64,000 nt of DNA from positions 124,001-188,000 of the forward strand of contig ML991784.1 in NCBI GenBank assembly GCA_010094025.1, in the 5' to 3' direction. Source of the DNA: Viridothelium virens (taxonomy: Eukaryota; Ascomycota; Dothideomycetes; Trypetheliales; Trypetheliaceae). Positions 11,377 to 23,600 of this stretch are shown in pieces (the stretch's first letter is position 1; every line of letters starts with the position of its first letter). A program made the translations under genes and the position numbers. Under the pieces are notes generated by a model, which did no database searches, was not told where the DNA came from, and worked only from the letters and a program-made list of their open reading frames with translations.

Positions 11377-14300
11377 ATGGACCAGTCAAGGGAGGTCTTC
11401 CGCATACCTGCGCGACCATGGACGTATCGAGTAGAGAACATTCCAGCTAGGACCACGCGGGAGGAACTCTTAAAATTCTTCCTCGAGCCAGATCACAAAT
11501 ACATAACGATCAAAAGTCTAGCGCCCGCTGCAGCTAGTAGCGACGAAAGTGATGCTAGCGACCTTACAGCAACGCTATCATTCGCGACTGTGGATGGACC
11601 CAACCGGATGCCAAGGCTCGCCGTTACATCCAGTAGTCGTCTCACTGTAGATAATGATTTCTATGGCTTGACTCCCTTGAATTGGCCGCAGCGCCCAGTC
11701 AAAGCAGACATCATAGCCATTACTGGACTAGCAGGACATGCTTACGGGTCATGGGCAACCCGAGATAACTTCATGTGGCTGAGAGATGCTCTCCCGTTAG
11801 ATATCCCTTGCGCTCGAATTCTGATCTATGGATACCCGTCGCACCTCCAGAACAACGAGGCGCGAAATATTCTTGCCGATTACGCCCAGACTTTTATTGA
11901 ACGTATTCGGGTCATGAAGGAGGTGGCTCGCGGCAGCAAGGATCGTCCTATAATCCTAATAGGCCACAGTCTTGGATGTCTCATTATCAAGCAAGCTCTT
12001 GTGGAAGCATTTGGCTCTCATTCTTCACTGTTTCCCATCTGCTGCATAATATTCCTAGGTGCCCCCCATCGTGGCCTACAAGTTGAAGCACTGGAGACAC
12101 TTGTAAAGTCAAAGCCAGCAGAGGATATAATACGAGAATTAAAATCAGGATCGTCAACGCTGCGGTACTTAAACAAAAGCTTCTGTAAGGCTACTAGAGG
12201 TATTCCTATCATAACTTGCTATGAGAGGTATCCAACACCTACTGTGGTCTGGCGAGATGGTGACTGGAGAAGGGATGGTCCAAAGGTCCTTATGGTTCCA
12301 GAAAGTTCAGCTATATTAGATCTGCCTCAAGAGACTCTGATTGCAGCCCATTCTAATCACTCGGATATCGCCAAAATCAAACGCAATGAGGGAGGCATAT
12401 ACCACATTCTGAAGGGCAAAATCGAAAACGCAATTAGGCAAACCCGGCCTATCATTCGCGAGATCTTCTCATCAATTGGAAACGAAGGCTCACAAATCGC
12501 CAGTCTTACCAATGCTACGGAACTGGTTCAACTCTGGCCTGATCCAGGTCCTGAGGCTCAATACACAGAAGCTGATACGCGCCTCGACATCATTGCGATC
12601 CACGGTCTGGCTGGAAACTATCTTGCTACGTGGATTGATGGCTCTCGTCTTTGGCTTCGTGACTTTCTGCCATCGCAGGTGAAAGAAGCCAGAGTTCTTT
12701 CCTTCAGTTACAGCGCCACCAATGTTTTAGCATGCTATGGGTCGGGTCTCGAAGACCAAGCAATACACTTGCTGGCAAAATTGAAGAAGGCTAGGATGAA
12801 TCTTACGCAGAAGTCTCGTCGAAAACTTCTCTTTGTCTGTCACGACTTTGGTGGCATGATACTTAAGCAAGCGCTACTGTTGACACATCAGCCTGAATCC
12901 ACGAATCATTGGTTCTATGAAAGCACTATGGGAACGCTCTTCTTTGGTAGTCCCCAGCATGGTCCTGATTCGATCTGGTGGTCCAATATAATCCGTCGAT
13001 TACTGCGAGAACACTACGCCGTGCTATCTAACATTACGAGCGATCTTGCAGGGATTGGAGTTAAGTTTGGCCTTGTCTGCGATAGGATAGTATCTTCCAA
13101 GCTAGTGCCAGGTCGAATCTATTCATTCTATGAGTCCTTGTCAGACGTCTCGAGCGACAAGGTTTGGTATGCATAGAATTAGACAGAGAACCTTTGCTAA
13201 CTATTACAGATTTTGGACGAACAGTCGGCTATCCTCAAGGCTCAGAATGAAACCGTTGTGGCTTTAGATGCGGACCATCAGGGTTTATGCAAATTCATCT
13301 CATCTAGTCATGTCAATTATTCGCTAGTCATAAACTCGATAAAAGATATTATTGATTATGACGAGGAAGAAGCTGCACCAGGTAAAATCCCAGACTAGAC
13401 TTAAAGGATGACTAACCTCAATTTTCAATCAGGATTGCGCATGGTCGAGATGAAGTTTCTCGATTACCTCCTTCGTGTCGTTCCCAACTCGATTCTTTAC
13501 TTAATACCAAATAGATGGGAACGCTCCTGTGATTGGATATTGGAACACGCCGCCTTCAGGAAACTCCAGCATGATGATAACTCTCGTCTTCTGTGGCTCC
13601 ACGGTACGCCAGGATCTGGTAAAACGGTGCTCATGAAGCACGTCGTTCAGTCCATGGAGGACATACTGTGCGGAAGAACATCTGATGCCAAGTTACCCAT
13701 CACATCAGTCGCCGGAGTGTCCCACTGCATAGCGTTCTTTTTCTGCGATGACAAAGACCCCCTGCGCAAGACTGTTGAGGGAGTTCTCCTCTCCATTCTC
13801 TACCAGATTCTGAGGAACTCTGCGACTGCGAACATCAACCTTTTCCGTCACATAGACCAAGACTTCTTATACGACAAAGGCGAAAATCAGAAGAGTATAA
13901 GCGGCAGTCAAGCACACGATGACCAAGAAAAACTATGGAGTACTCTACTTGCAATCGCTCAGAAAGCTCCAGGTATCGTTTTCTGGATTTTCATTGATGC
14001 CGTGGATGAGTTGAAGTCAGGAGCTATGAATGAGCTACTTCTTGGTATGGAGCGGACCGTCAATGGAGATCTTGTCGGGCGAGTCAAATTCATCTTGTCC
14101 AGTCGTTCTTCCGTTTCAGAAGAGACCCATTTCTCAGCAACACTCAGTCCACTTCAGATCGACATGAACCTGGCTGAGGGAGTTCACAGTGACGTCCAGG
14201 AATTCGTTCATTCACGCGTTGATTCGTTTGCCAATGCCGTGCCTATTGATGATGATTATCGTAAGAGGCTAGTAGAAGAGCTTGTTCGCGTATCCGCAGG

Positions 14301-17300
14301 GACATTTCTGCATGCCTCATTGGCTTGGGCGGCTTTTACGAAGGGACTCGCACCCGAGGACCCCCGCCTATTTATGCAAAAACTTCATGGTCTCGAACAA
14401 ATGCCGACCGACCTGGAGTCGTTCTACTGTGGACTTCTTGCTAGTATTTCAGGGCCAATCCGTCCTCTTGCCAAACTTGGTTTCTCCTGGGTTCTTGCTT
14501 CATGCCAACCACTCGGCCTCGACGAACTCCGTTACGCTGTATCGATAGACTACAACAATCATACCAATGTACAGGAAGTTAATGATACCATGAACAATAT
14601 GGTCCCTGAGAACTTTGCTGAGCAGTGTGCTTTCTTGATCAAAGTCGGTAATGACGGCAAGGTGCAATTTGCTCATCAGTCAGTGAAAGATCTCTTGCTT
14701 CAAAGAAGTGTATCTACAAGAAAGAATGAAACAGTCCTGAATATGTTTCGGCTCTCGCACCAGGACTCGCATAGCCAGATAGCTAAAGCCTGTTTAACGA
14801 CTTTACTCATGGATACGTTTTCACTTCCATCCATCGATTCAGAAATCCCCTCAGGAGAGGAGATTTTGAACATCAGCCAGAGAATCCTCTTAACTGATAT
14901 GATTGATGATCAAGACAGGTCAGAATACGACGAGCTTCGAAATAGACTTACAACTCTGTGGAGACAATCTCCTCTTCTGCTATACAGTCTACAATATTGG
15001 GCAGATCATTCAGCCGAAGCTACCCGGGATGGCCGAATTGATGACCTAATCTTTCGCTATGTTACTTCACCTCAAGCGAATTACTTTCGCCTTGCAACGA
15101 TGACCTGGAAGAGGGCCTGCATCGAGACGGTACCCGATGCTTTGGGTCAAATTGCCGCTACAGAGCCTCCAATCCATATGACACTACAATGTGGTGACTT
15201 CTCTGGCGTCGTACGGAAGCTACTATCTGAAGGACACAACGTTAACGAGCTGGATGAAGTTGGCCTCACACCCCTTCATTGGGCCATTACTCGCAATTGT
15301 AAGCAGTCTTTCGAAGTTCTTCTGGAAGTCGGTGAGTTAGATCCAAATCAATCACCTACCAATCGACCGAAGCCTATTCATCAAGCTATTTACTGGCAGC
15401 GAACCAGTTTCTTGAGCCGATTGTTGGATGCCAAGGGCATAGAGGTCAATAGTCGCAGTAGAGAATATTGGACGCCACTGCATCTGGCATTGCACCGACG
15501 CTTCATTTCCGCAATTGAGGTGCTTCTGGAGGACCACCGTATTGATATACAAGCTCGAGATGAGAACGGCGTCAGTGGATTTGAACTTGCTTTTCGACTA
15601 GGGTATCGCGAGACTATTATTAAACGTATGGTCCAGTTGATAGATATGAAGTCAGCGCTTAGAGGAGCCAGCGGTTCTCCTGAGCTTAGCCTTCTGATGC
15701 TTGCCGGGGTGTGGGGCTGGACCGACGTTGAACGCCAAATTCTCGAAAAAGATCGATCTCAGGTACTGGAATTGGACAATGAGGGCATGAATGTCCTAAC
15801 AAAATAGTAGGCATGTGTTTCCGTGTAAAATTTTCGCTTGCTAATCACAGAGTTTAGTGCTTACTGGGGACGCCGGGAAAAGGTTAAGTTCTTTTTACAG
15901 AACTTGCCTGCAGAAAGTCTGACTTATTCTTATGTTGGCAACCGCTACAACCTATTGCATCTTTGTGCACATCAGAACTGGGAGGATGTGGTTCACACCT
16001 TGCGCTCAAAATTCCGTCTCGAAGGGCTTGACAGCGATCACCGGGGGCGCACATTACTTCACTGGGCTGCTGAAAATAGATGGAAATATGCCCAAGCTGA
16101 TCATTCATCTATGCCACCAGGCTGGCTAGATCGCCAAGACCGCGATGGAATGACAGCGCTCCATCTTGCCGTTATCAACAGGAACTCTGTAGCCGTCGAT
16201 TCTCTACTCAGCCAAGGCGCCCGATTCCTACTAAGAGATAAGCACGGGAAAAATGCTGTTCACACGGCCGCTGAACAGTCATTCACTCCTGCGTTACGTC
16301 TATTCTTAGCTACGGAAGTCAGAGAATTCCAACGTGATCATCATGGTACAACCCTCCTCCATTACGTCTGCATGTGGCAGTCCTCGGAAATCATTGAGCA
16401 ATACATAGAGTACAAGAAACCTCGTCTCAATGTTCGTGACAAGTCACGACGTACAGCCCTCCATACGGCCGCAAGATGTGGCAACTGCGATGCTGCTGAG
16501 GTTTTGCTATCCCGAGGGGCCTTCGTCGATGCACGAGACAGCAATCTTCAGACTCCCCTGCACTATGCTTTATCAGAAGGCCATAAGGGAATGATAAAGA
16601 TCCTTGAGAGACATAGTGCTGACTTTCACTTGAGAGATCGTTTCCGTCAGACATGTCTACATATAAGTATTCGTCAACAGCGGCGGATCTCTCACAGATT
16701 CGATGAAGAAAATTCCACTCCCGTTATCACTCGCGCAATAGATGACGAAACAGTCAATAAAGTCATGCAAAAAGCACCAATGATACATTATCGGGACTCT
16801 TTTGGAAAGCTTCCTTTGCATCGTGCAAGTGCGGTATCGACACCCTCGACTGTTCGGAAGCTCATTAGGCTGGGCGCTGGTCTCAATCTACAAGACTCTT
16901 TTGGGCAGTCTTCGCTCCATCTATCAGTTGGCAATAACAATCACGCCGTCACGAAAACACTTCTTGCTTGTTACAACATACAGACATCAAAATTAGATCA
17001 TCGCGGGTGTACACCCTTAGACTACGCTCTGACTCTTGGACAAGAGCAGGATATTAACGTCTTGTTAAATGTGCAGGCCATCAGTACACAAGATTACGGG
17101 TTGAGACTTCGTCCGTTATTGAACCCATATTGGCATGAGACAGACCGCTACAACTGGCATACCGAATGGAAAATTTGTTTGCGAGGCGGCGTCTTACCTT
17201 CAAAGCCGACATATTCACCACCTACGCCGACATATTCACCACCTATGCCGACATATTCACCACCTACGCCGACATATTCATCACCTACGCCGACATATTC

Positions 17301-17862
17301 ACCATCTACAAAGCTGGCAGATCTACCACCTCTTTCCCCTATAGAAAATCCATTCATACTACCGGAACGACGGGATGATTTCCCTCAGGCAAAGCCGTTC
17401 TCAGGCTTGTATGACCTTTCCAAGCGTTGGAATTACATCGATGAAACTTACAGGGTGAACCATAACCCCAGTAATGCACAGACTTTAGCCGAGTCGGCCT
17501 TCGGAGCCAGGCGAGATTTGACCCTATATCATGTTATGATTCACAAGGATGATATATACATTCCTACATTGGATATCTATGACCTGCCTTATCGCACCAA
17601 CTTGGTGAGTAGTCAGGTCTAAGGATTCAGAACTCAAGGGCGTACATACTAAACTCCTGGATAGGAACATCCTGCATATTGGATCATCACCCAACATTTG
17701 ACTGAGGCACAGATGGATTTTCTATTTCAGCACGTCCATAACCTCCATCAATTGGATTCTGCTCTTCCGCTTGATGAGAGACAGCGAAAAGCTGTGCCAG
17801 CTAATTGGCAGGCTTACTTTCCGAACGCAAGTAGGTTGCAACAGAATAACCAGTCGAGATGA
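11377..17862 (+). CDS. NLR-like STAND protein: RRM-like, two alpha/beta-hydrolase domains, NACHT, ankyrin repeats
   Basis: Five exons: 11377..13161, 13210..13381, 13433..15806, 15858..17604 and 17665..17862. The product is about 2091 aa if it ends at the first in-frame stop. Residues ~12-85 look RRM-like (YRVENIPARTTREELLKFF). Hydrolase 1 (DUF676/PGAP1-like, ~105-345) has nucleophile motif GHSLG (S198) and a His motif NHSDIAK. Hydrolase 2 (~405-640) has CHDFGG, with Asp490 in place of Ser, and the His motif DADHQGLCKF (H618). The NACHT domain has P-loop GTPGSGKT (710-717) and Walker B WIFIDAVDEL (~838). Ankyrin repeats span ~1238-1850. Five PTYSPPT-like heptads lie at ~1892-1927. Fungal STAND proteins of this build act in non-self recognition and heterokaryon incompatibility, so that role is inferred. 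Intron 1 uses a weak GTTTGG donor. Coding character seems to continue past the stop in another frame (see 17863-18051). Confidence 0.85.
17203..17313 (+). repeat. 21-bp minisatellite coding for Tyr-Ser-Pro heptads
   Basis: About five tandem copies of a 21-bp unit (consensus CCGACATATTCACCACCTAC plus one base) lie inside exon 4 of the NLR-like gene. They are translated as PTYSPPT-type heptads with single substitutions (M for T, S for P). Unit length is a multiple of three, so copy-number change would keep frame. The copies are nearly identical, which suggests recent expansion. Confidence 0.9.
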
Positions 17863-18051
17863 TAGTATGGAGATTTTGCCCTTTCTTAAGGAGGCCTATG
17901 GAGAAGAAGCACTGTTGTTTCACGAATCTGATGCTAGAGTCGAGGTCACGGCTCATCTTGGCAGCTCAGCATGTGAGTTGCAGGTCAGTCACACCGAGGC
18001 TCCCACCCTATGATCGCATCCTGTCTTGTATCCAAGCTGCCTAGAGTATAA
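17863..18051 (+). other. Possible displaced 3' end of the NLR-like gene
   Basis: The NLR frame stops at 17860-17862. From about 17850 the next frame reads RDDSMEILPFLKEAYGEEAL onward with good protein character up to a GTCAGT donor at about 17983. It then joins a CCAAG acceptor and a very short last exon ending LPRV-stop near 18051. No intron of the right length and position links the two frames. It may be a frame break in the host gene, an assembly error, or chance. Confidence 0.4.
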
Positions 18052-18593
18052 TGCTCAAAAGTGCTTCAGCACTCTCACACTGCGGCTACAGTCAGCCAGC
18101 TCAAAAGTTGCCAAAACGCGGTCAATAACGAGCAACAGCCTTCCCACACTTCTAAGAAATAAAGCGCCTGATTAAATTTCTTTTCTGCCTTGTGACCAAC
18201 CTAGAGTCGTGGCCTGAATCTTGTCCAGGATTGTCCTTTCCTTCTCGAGCGGTTCGTTGACCCTTACAATAATAGAAAACTACTCGATTCCAATTACGGT
18301 TTTGGTGTGGTTAGTAGAGAAAGTCGACATATTTATGCGTATATTGAAGAAAGGGAGTCTTGTATCAACTTGACAGAGAACAATTCAGAGGCCTCAGTCT
18401 CACTCTTCTGCGTCCAAACTGCGACAAAGGTATATCTTCGGGCATTTGTTCTATGATAATTGTACCAAAGCTGTTGTATCAAATTGCACGGCTTGAAGAG
18501 GCTCTCGGAATACCATAGAGCGCCGCCACGCTGTTTCGCACAAACCATTGCCTCTTCATTGCATAGATGTCCTCCTAGCCCCTTTCATTCTCT
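18052..18593. other. Convergent 3' flanks
   Basis: This lies between the 3' ends of the NLR-like gene (plus) and the 2EXR gene (minus). No gene or repeat is recognised. Confidence 0.4.
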
Positions 18594-19784
18594 TCACTCC
18601 CTATCCACTTCTTGCTCCTTGATTGTGGCACGCAATTCTTCTACAATTGGCTCCATTTGCTTGACTAGTATCTCCGCTTTTGCATGCCGCGCCTCGAATG
18701 CCGTCCTATCTGGTCCTTGAAATGGCCTGCGTGTCGTATCCCAATATTCCGGTTTGTCCCACATTGCAGTTATGACCCCCCATTGTAGCAGAGCTGCTGC
18801 AATATTACCATTTAAGCGGCGCCGCTTGACAAATTCTTCGCTCTCGGCGAAAAGTCGACTCGTGCCTAAGTCTGAGAATGCCTGCTTGATGTGGTAGTAG
18901 AAAGGGAGGAACAAGACCATGAGACGAAAAAGTGGCGGAGCCGCGAGGATTGGAGCATTACTTTGCACAACTTTGGTGACCTCCTCCGTGACTTCTATGT
19001 ACGCAGCATTCTCGGATTCTGTTAGAGAAGTGGCATATCCTTGTTTTGTTGAGAAGCCAGCCGTTGGCAGGATGGGAAAGTGGTCAAAAGACACGCTGAA
19101 CGACATACGTGCCAATCGAATCTCCTTCAAAGGTGTTAAGGCCTCCCTCAATATCTCTGTCATTGCGTGCTTGGTAAAAGCAGCAGTATGGTCAACGCCA
19201 GGAGAACAACAAAAGATCCGTGAGCCAATTTCAACATGAAGAGTGTTGAGGGGAATTATTTTCAGTATCATGATGGTGTAGCGAAGGCTGTGCTGAAGGT
19301 CTTGAGACCATCTCAATGTTGTTCCCTGACTGTTGCTACGAACTAGTAGCAGGCGGAGATTTCGCAATGACCGTAATTTTGAGTTGGCGAGTCCAGGTAT
19401 CTCTGCTGACCAAAGTTCGGACTGTAAAAGCGCGGAAGGATGCGAAAAGACAACCGTAGAATATACAGCATGCCGGTACAGGCTTTCTTTTGCTTCAAAA
19501 TACACTTGTCTGTTCAACCGCAGAATGGACAAGTTTGGTGAAGCGTGGTGTCCGGGAAATTGTTGAAGCCAACTCATTCGAATCCAGCCAATTTTCTTTG
19601 GTAGGACGAAGCGGTAGATCTCCATCCTGAGCTCTAAGGGAAGATCCATGAATCGAAACTGTCTTGTAGGTCCTGAGGTGCCGTTCTTTGCCATAGTCTC
19701 AAAGTACTCGACGTCAGAGTCATTCAGAGTCGCTGACTGGGACAAGGATGTTGCCGAAGGCTGTTGACGGACTTGAGAGGCCAT
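18594..19784 (-). CDS. 2EXR-domain (F-box-like) protein
   Basis: A single exon encodes 396 aa. After a Ser/Thr-rich start of ~40 residues comes the 2EXR/F-box-like signature FRFMDLPLELRMEIYRFVLP, then LSILRLNRQVYFEAKESLYR, which together are diagnostic for this fungal family. The remainder is a mixed alpha/beta region without catalytic motifs, and the C terminus is a charged helix (EPIVEELRATIKEQE). These proteins are numerous in Pezizomycotina, often near incompatibility or other fast-evolving genes, and their biochemical role is not established. It is convergent with the NLR-like gene. ATG at 19784 is the first in frame and gives a typical length. Confidence 0.85.
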   Translation of the reverse strand: MASQVRQQPSATSLSQSATLNDSDVEYFETMAKNGTSGPTRQFRFMDLPLELRMEIYRFVLPKKIGWIRMSWLQQFPGHHASPNLSILRLNRQVYFEAKESLYRHAVYSTVVFSHPSALLQSELWSAEIPGLANSKLRSLRNLRLLLVRSNSQGTTLRWSQDLQHSLRYTIMILKIIPLNTLHVEIGSRIFCCSPGVDHTAAFTKHAMTEILREALTPLKEIRLARMSFSVSFDHFPILPTAGFSTKQGYATSLTESENAAYIEVTEEVTKVVQSNAPILAAPPLFRLMVLFLPFYYHIKQAFSDLGTSRLFAESEEFVKRRRLNGNIAAALLQWGVITAMWDKPEYWDTTRRPFQGPDRTAFEARHAKAEILVKQMEPIVEELRATIKEQEVDRE

Positions 19785-20688
19785 GATCGGCTTTCGACAC
19801 GGATTCTATTCCTTTCCTTTTCAGTCGGTTTCCTTTAGAACCTGCTGCACCCACGATGCGTAGGGTACCTGACTTCGTCTAGGAAAGAAATACGGCAATG
19901 AGCTGTAGTGTGATGCCACCGGCAGAACAAACTAAATCTCGGGGTCCGTGCAGATAGTGATATAGAGTACCGCAAAAAGCTACATCCTAGTTCAGGAGGA
20001 CCTCGACTTGGCCAGCCACTTTGTACGTGACATGCGTAGTGGCGATGTGTTCGAAGAGGAAAACACATGTGTGTCTATACGCAGACTTCGAGGTAGTCCT
20101 TCACACACTTTACACACTCTCCACACAGGGTACCTGAGTAAAGGTATTCGAATTCGATACCGATTTAGAAAAAGTAAGGTACCCGTGAACGCTCGTGTGC
20201 TGGGCCGCTGACCAACATTCGGCCAAGGAAACTCGCTTTTGAAGATCTTGATGGTTCTTAGTGGATATTCCCATGGCTTGGTTCCTGAGATGTTCTTATC
20301 AAGGCTACACCTTAAACTGTAATTTGTCAGCTGATTTGCCTGCGCCAGGTGTTGTTAAGGCGCGCTTTCTCGAAGTTCGCATAGGAATGGGTACTATCAA
20401 CCAAACTACAGATTCCAAGCTGAAGACACACTTCAATTCCTGCACCATGTGACGGAGAAATGATCTGGCCAAGGTCAAAAACGGCTTGAGACTTCTAACT
20501 AGATGTCAGCTAAATCGCTCCAAGGACAAACAAAAACATAAGAAATCGCTCCACAGATGGACAAATGGCCAAACATTTCGCATCAGATATATTACAGCGA
20601 CTAGGCCACCAAGTCCGAAATCGCGTCACCTCTTACCCAAGCCCAGTTAACCTGACCGATCTCATTCCCAGTCGCTCGACCCCGTCCA
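19785..20688. other. Intergenic, no gene seen
   Basis: This is the upstream flank of the 2EXR gene and the 3' flank of the DOCK gene. It contains no recognisable domain, RNA gene or repeat. Confidence 0.4.
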
Positions 20689-23600
20689 TCATTCCTCCAA
20701 GACGACGTCCTTCTGCACTCTCCCCACATTCCCCTTACTCCCCTTCCTCCCCAACCCCAACACACTAAACCTCTTCTTCGTCCCCTTCTCCGATCCAGCC
20801 ATTGCCTCCGCCCCTCCTCCACTCCCTCCCCTCTCCCGACTCGAGCGCCCCTCCCCACTCTTCCCACTCTTCCCACTCCTCCCACTCGCGCTCCCCGTCC
20901 TCGCATCCCCGCCTCCACCACTCCGCTCACTACTCACCCGCCCACTCCTGCGCTTCTCCAGCTTCGCCGGCGTATGCCCATGCCCATGTCCATCCCGACT
21001 CCGCGCCCTACTCTGCGACGCACTGCGCCGCGAAGCACTCGGCACCGACGCCGTCTCTGCCGCCGACCCAGGCAGCGGCACTGGGGGCACACTCCCCGCC
21101 CCGCCGGGCATCGGAGGCACCTCGTCGGCAGCAGCTCCAGGGTTCGAGCGCACGAAGGAGAGGCGGTTGCGGAGGCCGGGGTCTTTGGTGCGGCCGCGGC
21201 TGCCGGGGGTAGCTTGGCTGGTGGCGTCGGCGGAGACGGGTTTGTCGAGGCCGTCTTTGCTCGGGCTGGCGGTGCCGTTGGTTTTGGCGTCGTCGAGGCT
21301 GCCGTTGCGGCGGAAGAGGCTGCGGCGGCGGGATTCGTGCTGGCTTTGTCGGGGGTTGCTGCTGCTTGAGTGGGCGGTCGGAGGTGGAGCTGCTCCAGCG
21401 GTTGCCTGGGCGTTTTGGGATGGAGGGTTTTGTGGTGTGTGCAGGGATGTTGAGATGGAGGGTTGGGGTGAGGTCAGGTGGTCGCGAAGGTAAGCGGGGT
21501 GTGTCTGTTGGATTGGAGCAAGAGCGAGGATCTCAGGAGCGAAGGTTGTCTCGAAGCCTGAAGATTTTATGTGTGAGCTAAAAATTGAGCTGTTTCTCGG
21601 TTCAAAACTTACGTTGGATCAAATGCGACTTCGCAGCTTCTTGACCAGGCTTTGAGAATAGATTCAAGCTGCGCTTGATGATCATTGCATGGTCAAGTAG
21701 CGAAACGCGAAGCGCATTTTCCATTTGATCGAGTTGAGGAGGTTCGGGGTCTTCTTCGCCGTCATCGATGTCGGAACCAAGTGGCTTTGATTTGGGCAGA
21801 AGCTCTCGGTAATGAGAAACACTGAGTTCGGCATCTGGATCGACGGAAGATAGTAGCGACTCCTTGAGCGACACTAGACTGGACTCATTTTCGGTGGCGC
21901 GTTTCTCTAGGATTAGGAGCTCTTGCGATTTTCTTGTCGTTCTTTCGATAGCGGCTTCAAGAGGACTAAGAGCAATGTCCTCGATCTTGATAATCTCGCT
22001 TCTTCGCAAAATGGTGGGAAAGGTCTCAGCGGTAGTGTACATTGTTTTCTCAACGGTGGCTTCTGTGATGTTGGAATCCTTGTTTAGCTGCCGACGAGAA
22101 GTCGTGACGAATTCGTTCGGTCTTGACAAGAGGTAATGGTCTCGAATGGGCTGGCCAACTTTTTGTCTCTGGTAGATCGGATGATTGAGGTCCTTGTGAG
22201 GACTAACGGGATAGATCTGGAGAAACTGGCCTTCGACCTCTTCTTCCTTGCCAGCGCCCAAGATCTGAGCATTTGGGTGTTGTTGCTGCATCTTATCTGT
22301 AAAAGTAGATAGCCGATCTTGTGGAGATCCTTCAAAAATGAATTGTCTGTCTCGGAGGGCATTCGGGAATCCTAGGCCCTTATACACAATCCTGAAGTAG
22401 CGAGGATGCTGTCGTTCGCCCGAGGCTATACGTTCATAGATAAGCGCCATTCCTCTTCGAGCTCGAGCAAGCTTGTGGAAGTCGAAAACATTATGCTCAT
22501 ACTGCGTAGCGAGCTCTCCATACGTGCCTAGAGCATTCTCCCACGAGGAACCTTCTTCGTACTGGCGGATTTGCTGAAAGTAGAGTTGTTCTTTGCGATC
22601 GAAAGCGCTCTGAGCGGGGAACCACGGGTCTTGGATGTCATCAAGCATATGTGAGGGGTCCCATTCATAGAGCTCCGAATGAAGGCGAAGAGCCAGACCA
22701 GCCTCGGTGTGATTCTTTGCATCAGATTGGAGTTTGACCAGTTGATGGACATAACGAATGTAAATATCCTCTTTCTGCATATCTCTCAAGAACTCCATGA
22801 GTCGTAACCTATCCATGATATGGAATGCCTCGCCATCTGCTCCGTCACCATGTACCGCAACCAGGAGATCCAACAGCTGATCAGCCGTCTCAATAAGGGT
22901 TGTAACCGCTATGAATAGTGGATCATCGGGCGTGTCTGCAGGTGTATCAAAAAGGTCCCTCAACTCAGTAATGAATAACTTTTGCAGGATGCTCTCAGTA
23001 AGAGGCTTGCTCTTGAATAGGTTGTCCAAGCAGTCAATCATTTCGGCCTGAATAACATCCAGATCTTCGTTCAGCATCCATTCGCTGATGATCATAGTTT
23101 GCAGAATCCCTACTGCAACACCTCTGAGACCCTGGTGCACGCTTAGACAAAGTTCAACAATCGGAGCAACAAGAGCAGGAACGTATTGAACTTGATAACC
23201 GCCAATCTTCTGTATACCAAAGCGCTGCTTTTCTTCCTCGCTAGCTTCCCATCCGATGGCTTCCCAGCTGCGGCGCAACAAGTCAGCACCATGTTCTCTG
23301 ACATCACCGGCTATCTTCCACACAGCGCGTCGCTTTTGTTCGGGAAAAGTCTCCAGAGCAAGTGCGTCGCTGGCGATGAGGCCGATTAGTGTATCGAAAA
23401 AGGCTCGCCAGACTTCAGTGATGAAACCATCCGCGTTGTCCGGATCTGGTAGGAATGATGATAGCAATATGTTTGCGAGTTGTTCAAGACTGCGAATCGC
23501 GGATTTGTGATGAAAGACATGGACACTGAGCCAGGAAGGAGGGAACGCATCGCAATCAAGAACTGATTTGCATGTCTGAAGCGCCTGCAAGAGAAATCCG

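Noticed and set aside
20802-21581. Several plus-strand frames with His-Ser and Ala-rich repeats
   Set aside because: They are shadows of the low-complexity C-terminal exon of the DOCK gene on the minus strand.
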